In this document: piece after piece, positions 13,401 through 23,379 of the stretch | Layout: each line of letters begins with the position of its first letter | How positions within the stretch are numbered: position 1 is the first letter of the stretch | Assembly (NCBI GenBank): GCA_024195265.1 | Contig: JAJLRJ010000013.1 | Location: forward strand, 12,589,822-12,653,821 | From: Dendrophyllia cribrosa | Taxonomy: Eukaryota; Cnidaria; Anthozoa; Scleractinia; Dendrophylliidae | Length of the DNA: 64,000 nt | Direction: 5' to 3' | Notes under the pieces: generated by a model | Told to the model about the DNA's origin: nothing | What the model saw: only the letters and a program-made list of their open reading frames with translations | Databases searched by the model: none | Made by a program: the position numbers and the translations under genes

Positions 13401-16400
13401 TGGACCAAAATATTACAAATCTCGCAGCCAACAGCTTGAAGCTATTGTTTGGGCAAAGTGCATTCTGGCCCAAAATGCGTTCGTGGCGCAGTGAATTCTG
13501 GTAAAAAGCGATCAATTCGAGATTTTTTGTAGTTTATATTTTTTCTTATATATTTCTCTTAAATCCTGATTATGTTGCTGCGTAACGAGCGCTGTGTGGT
13601 TGCTGTACCTGTTGAGCCACTCAAGTTTAAACACTCCTCCTAGGGCTTTAGCACTCATTCCTGGTGGCAACACCCATGGCATTGTAGGACCTCCATGTTT
13701 GGCTTCAGATGCCAGCCGAGCAAATCCTTGAAATTTGCCACTTTCTTTTACAGAAAAGATTAAGATGACATTCTTGTATCTCTGGAAGGAAAAAAAAAAA
13801 CAAAAAAAATGCAAACAGTTTTATCACAATAGTAAATCAACCCCTGACAGTAATGAGTGAAGAAGATGTCACTGCATCCAATTTGATGTGGATTTTTTTT
13901 CATCATCTTTGTTTACACTTAAATACAAACAACTACATACATTTGAGTTAGCAAGAAGTAACAAATGAAGAAGTAGTACGTAAAGAGTGAAGAAGACAGA
14001 ACTGCAAGTTTCAAGTTATTAACCCTTTAACTACCAAGAGGGCCAAAAATAAATAATTCAAGAAAAATCCTAAACTTAATTTTGTAAAATATTGAAAAAC
14101 AAATACAGTCGAACCTCCTTAATACGGACACCAAAGGGACAGACCAAAGTGTCCGTATTATAGAGGTAGGGATTGTATGAATTTTTGTATCTTCGGGACC
14201 AAGAGAACTGTCCGTAATAGAGAGGTGTCCGTATTATAGGTGTCCGTAAGGAGAGGTTCAACTGTAGTACAGTACCATGCACAGGGCCTCTGATATTACG
14301 CGATAAAAAAATGGAAATTATGCGATTTTTTCGTGGCAAATTATGCGATAAACAAGGACTATTATGCGGAAAATTATGCAAATTATGCAATTTTTTCTGA
14401 AACTTTTTAATGCATGTTTTACTAGGCTTCAGAGGAAGAAAACGAAAATACCTGTTTTAAAACGGTGCTCGCTATCTTTGTGGGACATTTTGAAGCTTTT
14501 AGCTATGAAGGAACATCCAAAACGAATGACAGAATCCAAGAAAAGAGTCTGTAAACGAGCGGCCATCTTGGTTAACCTTAGTAACCAGGCTAAATAAAAC
14601 ATGTGCTCAAGAAATTTACGCGGTTACCAAGCTTGTTGTGGCCAAGAACGAACGCAGTTTCGATTGAAAGTGGCGGTTTGTTTATTTGATACGGGATAAT
14701 TCAATAGAAAAAAACAAATTTTAGCTTAAGTTTCTTAGCTAAAGCAATAGTGTATCATGTGGTTTGTTCACATTATGCGATTTTGTGTGATTTTTTACGA
14801 ATTATGCGATTTTTCGTGAATTATGCGATCGGATGCAATTTGAGGCCAATTATGCGAAATCACACCATCGCGTAATATCAGAGGCCCTGCAGGCAAAAGT
14901 ACTGATGAAGAGGTTTCTTTTGAATGATCAAAACAAAGGATTTTCTCAACAGACGCAAAAGTAAGAGTAAGAACTACACCACATGTCTCTATAACGGTCT
15001 CTGCCAGTGAATGGATTAACAGTCTGATCTACATATTAGGTGACATTAGCATTACAGATTGATATTTCACAGCCTAAATTTAGACTAACAGGGAAGTAAA
15101 CAGTTTTTTCATGCAGTGCCAGTGGCACAAAGGATTTTTAACCACATTCAACATAAGGGTAAGTAAAGCTTTTTAAAATAATTTGTAACGGACATGGATT
15201 TTACTTCACGTTAAGTGCCTCACCTTGAATGTTGCATTGAGTTTCTTCTCATTCGCCTTTGGTGTTGACCACACACCCTGATAAAAGAGCAATTACATCA
15301 CTCAGTTATAAACAACCAGGTCTATAGAGGATTATAAATGGCCAGGTCTATAGAGGAAACAAACCATTTTTGAAGCGCACAACTCTCTCCAATAATAAGC
15401 TCCCCTCCCCAAAAAAAAATACCCCCCCCCCACCCCCTGGAGAAATAAGCCCACAAAAAAGCCTTTAGGACAAATATAACCCAGGGTTTATTATTGGAAT
15501 TTGATGGTGTATATGGACATCAGTGGAAACAATTTGTATTGTGATATCAGAGCAGGAATAATGTGCTTACCTTTGCTTTGGAAAGTGCTACATTCTCATG
15601 GTTATTACTCTTCATTACAAAGTAACGAGCTTCCTCAAAGAAGTCATCTACATTGATCTTGCTTTTCTCTCTGGAAGATGCCTTTGCCACTTTACTTTTG
15701 ATGTGAAGGCTCTCTGTTGATGAGTTGTCACTCTCGTCACTGGACTTAGTCCCTTCTATAGGAGAAGTAGCCTTCCTTTTCCTCCTTTTAACTTTAGGCT
15801 TCTCTTGTTGCTTATTGTCTTCCGCACCACTTACATTTTCTATAAAAAATAAATAATCCAAAATATGTACATTTAGACCATCAGTCAGTATGAGATGCGC
15901 GATGTGTTTTATAAAATAGGGGCAATCCTGGACATGCTAGCTACATGTACATGAACTAAGTGAATATTTTGTCCTTTTATTTTTTCAGAGGAAGAGATCA
16001 GGCCCCAAACTTCACAGTGGACTTGCTCATACATGCTTTTCCACACTCAGCAACAGCTACATGTACACATGTACAGTATTTGCTTTAAATTTTCATTGGT
16101 TTATTATCATTAAAATTCTGTATACAAACCAGATTCTGATTTAGATGAGGCTGATGTAGAAGGTGTAGCTGATCCAGTTGCTTCATCTCCTTCACTGAAC
16201 TCTTCATCTGCACTGATATTACTACCTTCACTGCCCTCCTCCAGGTCATCAATAACCTCCATTGTCTCCTCTTCCTCCCCAGCAGTGTACTTGCTTGATA
16301 TCTCCATCTCTTCATTTGCAGCAGCTTTGTTGTCTACTGAGGAGTCTACTGAGGAGTCCTCCAGGAGTCCTCCACTATCCCCACCTGCTGATACAAGCAA

Positions 16401-19400
16401 TGTCACCACAGACGCAAATCAAACATTGTGTTATGGTACAAGTGTAATAAAACAAATACTCTCTCTTGCATCAAAACATCAATATGAAACAATGCTTTAC
16501 ACTGATACATGCTTTATATATGGAAATTACTAATACACTGTAGGTTCATATGATTCCAAGTGAATACCCCCTGTGGTCTGACATCTGGACCACCTTCAGT
16601 TGGCTTTGCATTCTGGGTGGTCCTTACATGTGGTTCAATGTTATGCATACTGTGTGTTGTGGTTCAAATTTTTTTAACCCTTTCACTCCCAAGCCGGCCG
16701 CAACCGGCCGCTTAAAATGTGTCATTATTCCCAAACCGGCTGTAACCGGCCACTAAAATAGTCTATGTTTTGAAGGCCTGTCACCTCCCCTGTAAGGCTA
16801 GAAAAGCTAAACAATAAGTTCTCCATTGTTTTAGACATATTGGCCAATCATATTCTAGCTACTGCGCATAATAAACTCATTGCCCAAGGGAGTTATAGAG
16901 CAGCGAAAACTTTACATTTCCCGAAATTGACACTGATCAACATGGCGTTACGTCCCGGAATTTGCGAACAAGAATACAGAGAAATCTTTGGAAATTCCGA
17001 TGAAGAATTAGATGGAGATGATTCAGACATCGACTTTGAAGGTTTTGAGGTCGATGGGGATGAAGAAAGCGACGATAATACCGAAGAAACAAGCGATGTT
17101 GAGGCCGAAGAAGAAACACTATGGACGACTGAACTCTCAAACTTTGTAGTGAACGAGTTCTCTGGCGAACCTGGATTGCTTGTGGACTTCGAAGATGATG
17201 CTAAAGCGGACGACTATTTCTTAAGAGTGTTTGGAGAAGAAAATGTCGATCGTATAGTAGAAGAAACAAACCGCTATGCCCACCAGAGTCTTCAAAACAA
17301 TGCTCGTCGCCTCGCTACATGGAAGGACATCACCAAACCGGAGATGAAAGCGTTCTTTGGCATTTGTGTGATTATGGGAATCAATCAACTACCCAAAGTT
17401 GCAGACTACTGGAAGGACGACCCTTTCATTGGAAATGAAGGGATTAAGCGGACTATGCCGAGAAACCGCTTTCAAGAAATCTCACAATTTTTACACTTTG
17501 CCGACTCGACGCGAACTCCAGCACGTGGCGAAGAAGGTTACGATCGGTTGTTCAAAGTCAGACCGGTTCTAAATGTCGTATTAGAGAACAGTCGCCGATG
17601 TTATTCGCCAAACAAACACATTGCTGTAGACGAGGGAATGATTGCCTTCAAAGGAAGACTTTCGTTTCGGCAATACATGCCAGCAAAACCGACAAAGTAT
17701 GGCATAAAAGTGTGGATGGCGGCAGACTCGAAGAATGGCTACGTTGTTAATTTCGATGTATACCTTGGAAGCGAAGAAGGCGCTCGAAGAATTCATGGAC
17801 TTGGCTATGATGTAGTCATGAAAATGATCGAGCCGTACATGAATAAAAATCATTCTCACACACCTCTGGGTGCCATTGTCAAGCTGACCGCCGCCAACTG
17901 ACTCTTTTATTTCACAAACAAATACCGCCTAGCATATACGTAAAGTAGGCAAAATACAGTAATATTAAACAACAATCATAAGCTTAGTACGACTTTATGC
18001 TGACAGTCTTAATAAAGAATATCTAACCAACAGAGTGTATGTTTTCAACTGAAACGAAGGGTTGGGTGGGAACTGGGGCTCAAAATAAACGTCAGCAATG
18101 GCGGACATTAAAACAGCAACTGACAAAACACAGTGAGCACGTGACTCAAAAAACAGACCCTCGGTCCCAGGCCCCAGAGGTGTGTGAGAAAACATTTTCC
18201 ACTTATTTCGTTCCCCAGCCAGTGGAAAATACAACTCATGTTTATTTCGACAATTTTTTTTCAAGCCCAGTGCTTTTGGAACACTTAGAGCTTCAACAAA
18301 CTACTGTTCGATGCAACAGAAAAGGCTTGCCGACTTGTGCCAAGAACAAGCTAACTAGACCTGGAGAGCTTGTTCAAGCTCAAAAGGAGAACATTGTATT
18401 TACCAAATGGCACAATAAACGAGATGTGGCTTTTCTGGCTAATAATGTTTCTCCGGGAAAGGCTTAGCGCACTGTGCAACGAAAAGTCGGAGGAAGAGGA
18501 AGAGAAATTGAAATTGTGAAGCCGCGTGTTTCGGATGTATACACCGCCAACATGGGCGGTGTTGACCGAGCCGATCAGCTTCGATCTTATTATTATGTTG
18601 GAAGGCAGTCTAGAAAGTGGTATAAGTATTTATTTTGGTTTTCTTTTAATTTGGCTGCCTGTAATGCTTATATTTTGAAGTCTGAAAGCCGTGAAAAGCG
18701 ACGTCCACAAGATACTTTCCGCCTTGAACTAGGCAAGCGGCTCATCGGAAATTTCAACTCACGAAAACGTCCTGCAAACGCTGCCACTCCACTTGTTCCT
18801 CGGGATCCATTAACCCACACTTCCACCAAAATTGACGGGAGTAAGAAGCAATGCGTTAACTGCAAAGCTAAAGGCCAGAAAACACTCAAGAACTATCCAG
18901 TGGAGACCAAGTTCAAGTGTGTGCAGTGCGGAGTTGCTCTCTGTCAAGATCATTGTTTCAGAGACTATCACGCTGAAATGTGAACGTGCGAGTGACTTGA
19001 CTTTACAGCTTTTTAACGACCCAAACAATCCTTAAACACAAACTGAAAGTTTAAATTTACTTGTATATAGTATTGCTTTGCATTTTCAAAGCCTTGTCTT
19101 GCATATATTTTACTCATATTGAACATTTCATCGACGAATGTAAGATGCCATGAAGTGACACGAGAAGCGTAATGGCGGGAAATTTGAATTTTTCAAAATA
19201 CAAAACTTCACAACATGTTTTTTAACTCAAACTTGATTTCTTTCTTTATAATAACTCTGTCATAAAATAAAACCATGTTTCAGCTTCAATTCTGTGCAAT
19301 TAATAGATTGTATTAAGGTCCCATAATCTACTGAGCATGTATGTTTTGATTTCTACTGTCTAATTGGAATGAACCTCCTAATTGCCTCTGGGAATAACAG

Positions 19401-22400
19401 GAAATCAAGCATGAAGGCCCCTGGGAGTGAAAGGGTTAAACCAGTTTGATTTTTGTTTTCCTTTGTATCAGAACATGATAATGAATCTGAGACAAAGGAA
19501 AATAAAAATCAAACTGGTTTAAAAATTTTTAAACCAAAGAAAAATTTGAACCACAACATATACATCATAAAAAACACTCTCTAACCTTTTTCTTCTTGGA
19601 CTTCCTCACTTGATTCTGCAGTCCTCTTTTTTTCCTAAAACAGAAAAAAGAGATTGTTTACAATGTAGTTCTCAATTTTCCCATATTGCTATAAATATTC
19701 CAAAAGACTTCTTGTGTCATTTTCACAGATGTCTGCTGGACAAATGAACTTCTCACAAGCTACACACGTACATGTCACTTGCTGGTCAACTGTTACAAAA
19801 TGACCAAATCAATAATTCTCACAAGACTTGATGGCAATCTTTTGTGATGAAAATCCAATATCCTACAGTACCTCAGTGACAGATCAAGTGACAGATCTAA
19901 GGGAGCCCCCCCCCCCCCCCCCCCCCCCCACCATCATCTACAAAGAAAGGCCCAAAGGGCCAAAAATGTTATCATTCTCTAACATTTTCACTCGGGCTGC
20001 CCCTTCTTAACTCCAGCAACCACCTGCTACCCCCACCCCTTATATCCACCCCTGCATCTTTCCTGAATCCTTTCTAGAGTAGATATGGGGGCTTTTCATG
20101 CATGTGAAAAATCATGGGTGATTATGGGTACAACAGAAATACAAGGTTTACAGGACCTCATGATAGACCATGACAAAATGGTAGAAAAGAGCGCACCTGA
20201 GATTTCTTGTCCTCCTTCACATGTTCCTTCTCTGATGGTGCTGTCTTCTTAGTTTCCTTTCCACTGCTTTTTTTCTGTGGCTTTTTCTCAACCTTCTTTT
20301 CTGTTGACTTACTCTTTACTTCATCAACTTCCTTCCCTTCTTGTGCTTTTACTCGCACAGTACTGGAAGGTTCCTGCAGGTTATTGGTTTTAGCTTCAGT
20401 AGGTGTACTGTGCTCACTTGGCTTTGCCTCCTTCTTGGCTGGGCCTGCTGTGCTTTTCTTCTTCTCAGCTGGAGCAGCCTTTCCTTTCTCTTTTGTGACT
20501 TTACTTTGCACCTTACTGCCCTCTGTTGTTTTCTTGCTGTTGCTATCCTTCTTCACCTCTTTCTTCACAGCCTCCTTCACCTCTTTCTTCACAGCCTCCT
20601 TCTTTGAACCATCTTTCTTTGTGTCTTTCACAGGTTCTTTCCTCTTAGGACTAGCTGTCTTTTTAGTGGCATTCTCAACTTTCTTGACAGCCACCTTATC
20701 CTTGGCTACAACCTCCTTAGTTTCATTAACAGTTGACGCTTGCTCTAGCTTCTTCTTCACTTCTTTCTCAGCTGGTTTGCTGTCTGAATCTGCATCAGCA
20801 GACTTGGAATCTTTTTGTTTATTTTTTGAGCTGTCTTTCTCCTTCCCCTTTTCCTTGCCAATGCTGTCATTTTCAACCTGACTTGGTCCTTTCTCCTTCT
20901 CCTTGGCTTTGACTTTGCTTTCTTTACTGATGTCTTTCACATCCTCCTTCTCTTTAGACTGTGGTTTTTCCTGTTCAACATCGTTTTTTGTTGTCTCTAC
21001 ATCAGCAGAAGCCACCTTTGCAGTCTTGTTACTGGGTTTACTTTGAGCCACACTTGAGTTTTTAGAGGTTTGCCCACTTGTAGTTGTTTTTTCTTTGGGC
21101 TGACTCTTTGGACTTGACTCTTTTTCCACATGTCTCTTTTTAGTTGTATCGCCTTTCACCTCTCTGTTGCTTGCTCTTCGTTTTCTGCTAGGTGCTGGAA
21201 AAATATTTAAAGAGAAATTCAGTGCATAGCAATGTCTTGGGGAGCAGGGATGGCAGAGCAATGAATGCACTCATCTCCCACAGCGTTGGAAACTTAATTT
21301 TGTCAGCACTCGCCATTTGGAACAAGTGCTAATTTCTATCCCTGCTTCCATTGGTCACTACTTGTAACTTAACAGCTTGCATCTAAACACAAATACTGGT
21401 GTACAGTCTTTCAAGCGGAAACCAGCGAAAAAAACTCAGAGCAGTGTTCTTTGGATAGATTGAAGGCCACATGCGAAAATTCAGGCACTTTCAAGCAAAA
21501 AAAAAAAAGACTGAAAAAGTCATCCCCGCAGTTATTCCACTACCTTCTTCATTATTCCAGGTCATTATGTGACCTTTTAAAGCTTTCTGTGACCTAACAT
21601 CTGTCAATTAAAGCTACTTGACTTGTGCCCTTACAATGATGTAGTTCGGGATTCACAGTTCTGTTTCCAGGGTCACTAACTTCAAAACAACAATTATTTT
21701 TGTACAATGAATACTTTTTTTGCAACTCTTCATGAGAGAAAAATGTAATTTTTAACATTTCAAGACTTTCAAGATTTCCCAAACAAACCCTGAATAAGAC
21801 AAGAATGACAACCTTAATTTGTCAAGCAATACGGCTATGGAGTAAGAATATCTTACCACTTGATTTAGCAGCAGCAGTATCAAGTTCAGCAGCAAATTCA
21901 TCATTAGCTTGTTCACCAAGTATATCATCCAGGACATTAAGTTCTACACCATCACAACCTACAGCAAAAAAAATACATCTTAGCCCTGTTTCCAATCCAC
22001 AGTGAAGGCTTTTCAGTGCTTACAAAGTGAAGAGTAAAAAGACAATTTGACCGGAGTCGAACCTGGCACATTTGATTGGAAATCCGATGCCCTACACAAA
22101 TCACCATACAGGCTCAGACATTTACCAAAACATGCAAAAGTTCTGCTTTTAATCCTTTAAATGACACATACTGTACATATATCTTTGCCGTTACACATTT
22201 GCAAAACATAAAACTACTAAGAAATGCTTTTTATTATGTCCATGTTAAGCAAGGATTTGATAAAATACGATTATTAAATTCAATTCAGCCACGTTACTAA
22301 TACTTTTTACATTGAAAGGATATTGGCATTTATTTGAATGAAAGCTGGGCCGTAGCGTGTTATCGATCAAGAATTTGTTGATGACAAACTAAAATAATTA

Positions 22401-22896
22401 CAGGTAATGCAAAGTTTGAAATGAACCCACATTATAACAGTTTGACAGGTTTGCACAATAATTTAAGCGCAAAACATGAACTATGACAAGTAATGTCACT
22501 GCAAGCCTGATCGTTTTTAACAAACAAACGACGCCATTGATTTCCTGCCTGTAATTAAGCAGGAATAATAAATAAGCTTACATGTAGGTTTGTTGACAAC
22601 TACACAAGTTATTGTAATTCAATTTTGTCTTTAAAGAAATCAAGTGATCGCACTTTTCACACGTTTTATGAAAAAATGAAATAACATAGAGACACTTGAT
22701 TAAAATAAGCTTAAAAGAGGAGAGATTTGAATGAACTCGTGGTCTGAAATCTGCTGAAATGAATCTCAATTGGCATCACCTTGTGTTTCATCCACATTAC
22801 ATTTAAACTTATATCGCTCGTTATTACGCTAAATCTTAAAACCTTACTTGTTTCCAGTTCATCTGGAGACGAAAGTTCTCCTTCCTCCGCCATCAT
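1350..22896 (-). CDS. YTHDC1: YTHDC1, nuclear YTH-domain m6A reader (17 coding exons)
   Basis: YTHDC1 binds N6-methyladenosine in nuclear RNA and acts in splicing and export. Coding exons, 5' to 3': 22896-22848, 21958-21857, 21194-20197, 19634-19586, 16387-16130, 15839-15571, 15277-15224, 13781-13609, 12748-12664, 9244-9123, 7603-7551, 6175-6125, 4113-4059, 3335-3293, 2922-2812, 2694-2599, 1442-1350. They sum to 2661 nt (886 aa plus stop); all junctions are GT-AG and in phase. Family marks are an N-terminal LNVLDDIL motif, a Lys/Glu-rich middle, the YTH domain (about residues 555-700), then [14 protein letters not shown] and a final EFLRRTQ followed by Arg/Ser. The m6A cage residues of the human protein appear as W578, W629 and L640. 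Small exons between 9123 and 6125 could differ; 6125-6175 was chosen because the alternative donor at 6112 breaks the frame. The introns are rich in transposons, including a piggyBac. Confidence 0.93.
2060..2243. mobile_element. 184-bp fold-back MITE in the last YTHDC1 intron
   Basis: The ends TAGACCCTATTCATAAATGG and its reverse complement match. The arms of about 70 bases continue through a shared GAGGCTAGTTGGGCTGATTA-type core. There is no coding capacity. A C19 run (2274-2292) lies just beyond and a C18 run at 1819-1836 upstream. Confidence 0.8.
2522..2538. repeat. T/G homopolymer junction
   Basis: A T run passes directly into G17 just downstream of YTHDC1 exon 16. It is one of more than a dozen long C or G runs in the window. 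Confidence 0.8.
2599..2922 (-). CDS. YTHDC1: YTHDC1 exons 15-16
   Basis: Exon 15 (2922-2812, 37 codons) carries SYSDYMREY, like the vertebrate SYNDYVREF segment. Exon 16 (2694-2599, 32 codons) is Ser/Gly/Tyr/His-rich. Acceptor choice matters: the later AG near 2662 for exon 16 and the AG near 2927 for exon 15 give wrong frames, while the ones used keep phase 0 throughout. Confidence 0.8.
3401..3663. mobile_element. CAATTGAGT-ended MITE, copy 1
   Basis: It begins CAATTGAGT and ends ACTCAATTG. The interior has paired CCAATCAGAA and CTGATTGGTT motifs and a TTTTCCCGCGCTTGGC block. The same family recurs at 49990-50650 and 55352-55629 in the same orientation. It is non-autonomous and about 265 bp. 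Confidence 0.8.
4341..4406. repeat. Short perfect hairpin
   Basis: Arms of 32 bases (ACACTGTTCTACCTTTCTGA and onward, then the reverse complement) are joined by almost no loop. It lies in intron 12 of YTHDC1. It is probably a MITE or a local inverted duplication. Confidence 0.75.
5155..5220. repeat. 33-bp tandem duplication
   Basis: The unit beginning ATTGAGCCAATAAACC occurs twice head to tail without differences, which suggests a recent duplication. Confidence 0.9.
6125..9244 (-). CDS. YTHDC1: YTHDC1 exons 10-12
   Basis: Exon 10 (9244-9123) completes the YTH domain ([18 protein letters not shown], compare EIELECGTQLCLLFPPDE recalled from human) and enters a basic Ser/Arg tail. Exon 11 (7603-7551) encodes a basic [12 protein letters not shown] stretch. 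Exon 12 (6175-6125) encodes [13 protein letters not shown] saw no further convincing exon between 9123 and 7603. The 1.5-kb intron 7604-9122 otherwise shows nothing recognisable. Confidence 0.75.
6222..6687. mobile_element. ~465-bp fold-back element
   Basis: Left and right arms of about 150 bases are reverse complements. Examples are GTGCCTATCACCCCTAGAAAG at the left against CTTTCTAGGAGTGATAGGC at the right, and ATGCTAATTAGATGACGTCA against TGATGTCATCTAATTAGCAT nearer the centre. No ORF is present. Confidence 0.8.
11454..11897. mobile_element. Harbinger-like MITE, TAA target duplication
   Basis: Flanking TAA at 11451-11453 and 11898-11900. The ends GGGGCTATACACATGAT and GGGCCTATTCACATGAT (reverse complement of the right end) match at most positions. 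The interior repeats GGAATGA/TCATTCC palindromes. A 3-bp TAA duplication is typical of PIF/Harbinger MITEs. Confidence 0.7.
12072..12163. repeat. Hairpin with GC-rich loop
   Basis: Arms reading CACCCCTCCCCCCAATTCAG and its near reverse complement surround a loop with GGCGCG/CGCGCG. It is nested inside the 2.4-kb element. Confidence 0.7.
12475..12503. repeat. (ATTC)n microsatellite
   Basis: About seven tandem ATTC units in YTHDC1 intron 9. Confidence 0.9.
12664..15839 (-). CDS. YTHDC1: YTHDC1 exons 6-9: core of the YTH domain
   Basis: Exon 6 (15839-15571) ends with [13 protein letters not shown] then ALSKAK. Exon 7 (15277-15224) encodes [18 protein letters not shown]. Exon 8 (13781-13609) encodes [19 protein letters not shown] and [18 protein letters not shown]. 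Exon 9 (12748-12664) encodes [19 protein letters not shown]. Together they form a complete YTH fold. Trp of GVW, Trp of PWVLPP and Leu of AKALGG occupy the methyladenosine cage positions. The exon 6/7 boundary, between AK and GVW, is a clean phase-0 junction. Confidence 0.93.
14106..14264. mobile_element. pogo/Tigger-like MITE, 159 bp
   Basis: It starts CAGTCGAACCTCC and ends GGAGAGGTTCAACTG, with TA on each side. The interior repeats GTCCGTATTATAG. TIRs starting CAGT with TA duplications are typical of pogo-group non-autonomous elements. Confidence 0.75.
14282..14889. mobile_element. 608-bp MITE with ATTATGCGA subterminal repeats
   Basis: The ends CAGGGCCTCTGATATTACGC and its reverse complement are nearly perfect. 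At least eight ATTATGCGA-type motifs lie just inside both ends, like subterminal transposase-binding repeats. No clear target duplication was seen. The CAGGG end is reminiscent of hAT elements. Confidence 0.75.
16130..16387 (-). CDS. YTHDC1: YTHDC1 exon 5 (acidic) with NAGNAG acceptor
   Basis: 86 codons rich in Glu, Asp and Ser precede the YTH domain, matching the acidic stretch of vertebrate YTHDC1. The acceptor reads CAGCAG at the exon start, so splicing at 16387 or 16384 would add or drop one codon without changing frame. A short repeated GACTCCTCAGTA unit lies near the start. Confidence 0.8.
16650..16673. mobile_element. Left part of a palindromic MITE split by piggyBac
   Basis: TGTTGTGGTTCAAATTTTT here pairs with AAAAATTTGAACCACAACA near 19536-19558. 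The piggyBac therefore jumped into a TTAA inside an older palindromic repeat. Confidence 0.7.
16942..18983 (+). pseudogene. piggyBac transposase (PGBD4-like), interrupted
   Basis: Residues after an acidic N-terminus match the DDE_Tnp_1_7 family. All three catalytic aspartates are visible: [11 protein letters not shown] (near 17630), VYFDNFFSS (near 18250) and [15 protein letters not shown] (near 18565). The C-terminus (to 18983) has a cysteine-rich zinc-binding domain of CxxC, CxxC and CxxHC type. The likely start is the ATG at 16942; an upstream in-frame ATG at 16840 also exists. A ~385-bp insertion (17855-18238) and an in-frame TAG (18465-18467) break the reading frame, so this copy should be inactive. 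Confidence 0.9.
17855..18238. mobile_element. Insertion inside the transposase gene
   Basis: The coding sequence is continuous if 17855-18238 is removed, joining MNKNH to VYFDNFF. The insert has 17-base inverted repeats TTCTCACACACCTCTGG (about 17854-17870 and 18173-18189) and a second short inverted pair before its right end. TCAT occurs on both sides and may be the target duplication. Confidence 0.7.
19436..19562. mobile_element. Right part of the split palindromic MITE
   Basis: It contains a strong hairpin (AAACCAGTTTGATTTTTGTT and onward, 19437 to about 19525) and then the outer arm that matches 16650-16673. A related palindrome (TATGTTGTAGTTAATTTTTT) occurs at 57366-57502. Confidence 0.7.
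19906..19929. repeat. C24 homopolymer
   Basis: Uninterrupted C run in YTHDC1 intron 3, close to a CAAAGGGCC motif. Confidence 0.9.
20197..21194 (-). CDS. YTHDC1: YTHDC1 exon 3: long Lys/Glu-rich low-complexity exon
   Basis: 998 nt, about 333 codons, almost entirely Lys, Glu, Ser, Thr and Asp with KKxKK and EKxK repeats. It starts [13 protein letters not shown]. It is predicted disordered and highly charged, with many potential nuclear localisation signals. Internal near-repeats (EAVKKEVK) suggest expansion by slippage. It sits where vertebrate YTHDC1 has basic and Glu-rich segments. Confidence 0.85.
22030..22105 (-). other. tRNA-like sequence (SINE head or relic)
   Basis: On the minus strand a perfect B-box-like GGTTCGACTCC lies downstream of a degenerate A-box region and GGATTTCCAATC, which resembles a Gly(UCC)-type anticodon arm. 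Pairing elsewhere is poor, so a functional tRNA is unlikely. It lies in YTHDC1 intron 1. Confidence 0.4.
22848..22896 (-). CDS. YTHDC1: YTHDC1 first coding exon
   Basis: ATG ATG at 22896-22891, both in frame, begins a short acidic exon ([11 protein letters not shown]) with a strong GTAAGG donor. Exon 2 then supplies the conserved LNVLDDIL motif. The second ATG is an equally possible start. Confidence 0.8.
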
Positions 22897-23047
22897 CTTC
22901 GATCAGCTCAAACGTGTTCGCTTTCGCTTCTTCTGCCACAATTCTAAAGAATTATTATGGGATAACTCGATAACTCGATTCACGTCGGCGAGACCCGTCG
23001 GCGATATGAGCCAGGTGACGACGCTAGGGCACTGGGCTCCATTGATA

Positions 23048-23101
23048 GATTTTACCCCTTATGACGTCAACCGGATGTAAGCGCGCAGCGAATTATGGTC
23101 T
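23048..23101. promoter_or_regulatory. YTHDC1-proximal arm of a shared promoter inverted repeat
   Basis: This lies 152-205 bp upstream of the YTHDC1 ATG. It contains ATGACGTCAA (CRE-like) next to CCGGATGT (ETS-like) and GCGCGCAGCG. The same 54 bases occur in reverse at 26334-26387, upstream of PHF24, with about two differences. Confidence 0.6.
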
Positions 23102-23146
23102 TGGTAGCCACCTGCTGTAAGGGACGGACCATTAGAAACGTGATTT

Positions 23147-23171
23147 GGGGGGGGGGGGGGGGGGGGGGGGG
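23147..23171. repeat. G25 homopolymer
   Basis: Uninterrupted G run in the intergenic space, preceded by AGGGACGGACCATTAG, which looks like the end of a mobile repeat. Confidence 0.9.
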
Positions 23172-23379
23172 ATTTTCAGCTTGCGCAGGATTTTTTTTTC
23201 TCGGGTGAAACCCTCTGCACGAATTTTTTTTTTAGACAAATGTTGCTTTGTTTGTCATTTACTATTAAAATGAACTATTTCACAAACAAAATGTTGTACT
23301 TCGTAGGTTAAAGTTAAAGACCATTTTGATCATTAAAACGAACTTTTTACGAAAATCCTTGATGTAATCGACATCAATG

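Larger units (their letters stand above)
16678..19435 (+). mobile_element. piggyBac transposon, 2758 bp
   Basis: TTAA at 16674-16677 and 19436-19439 flanks perfect 13-bp terminal inverted repeats (CCCTTTCACTCCC and its reverse complement). This is the standard piggyBac signature. Subterminal GGCCGCAACCGGCCGC repeats follow the left end. It carries a decayed transposase and lies in YTHDC1 intron 4, on the opposite strand to the host gene. Confidence 0.95.

Noticed and set aside
20207..20881. 224-codon plus-strand ORF rich in Phe, Ser and Leu
   Set aside because: It is the antisense shadow of the Lys/Glu-rich YTHDC1 exon 3.
22030..22105. Functional tRNA gene
   Set aside because: Only the B box is convincing; the acceptor and anticodon stems do not pair properly.
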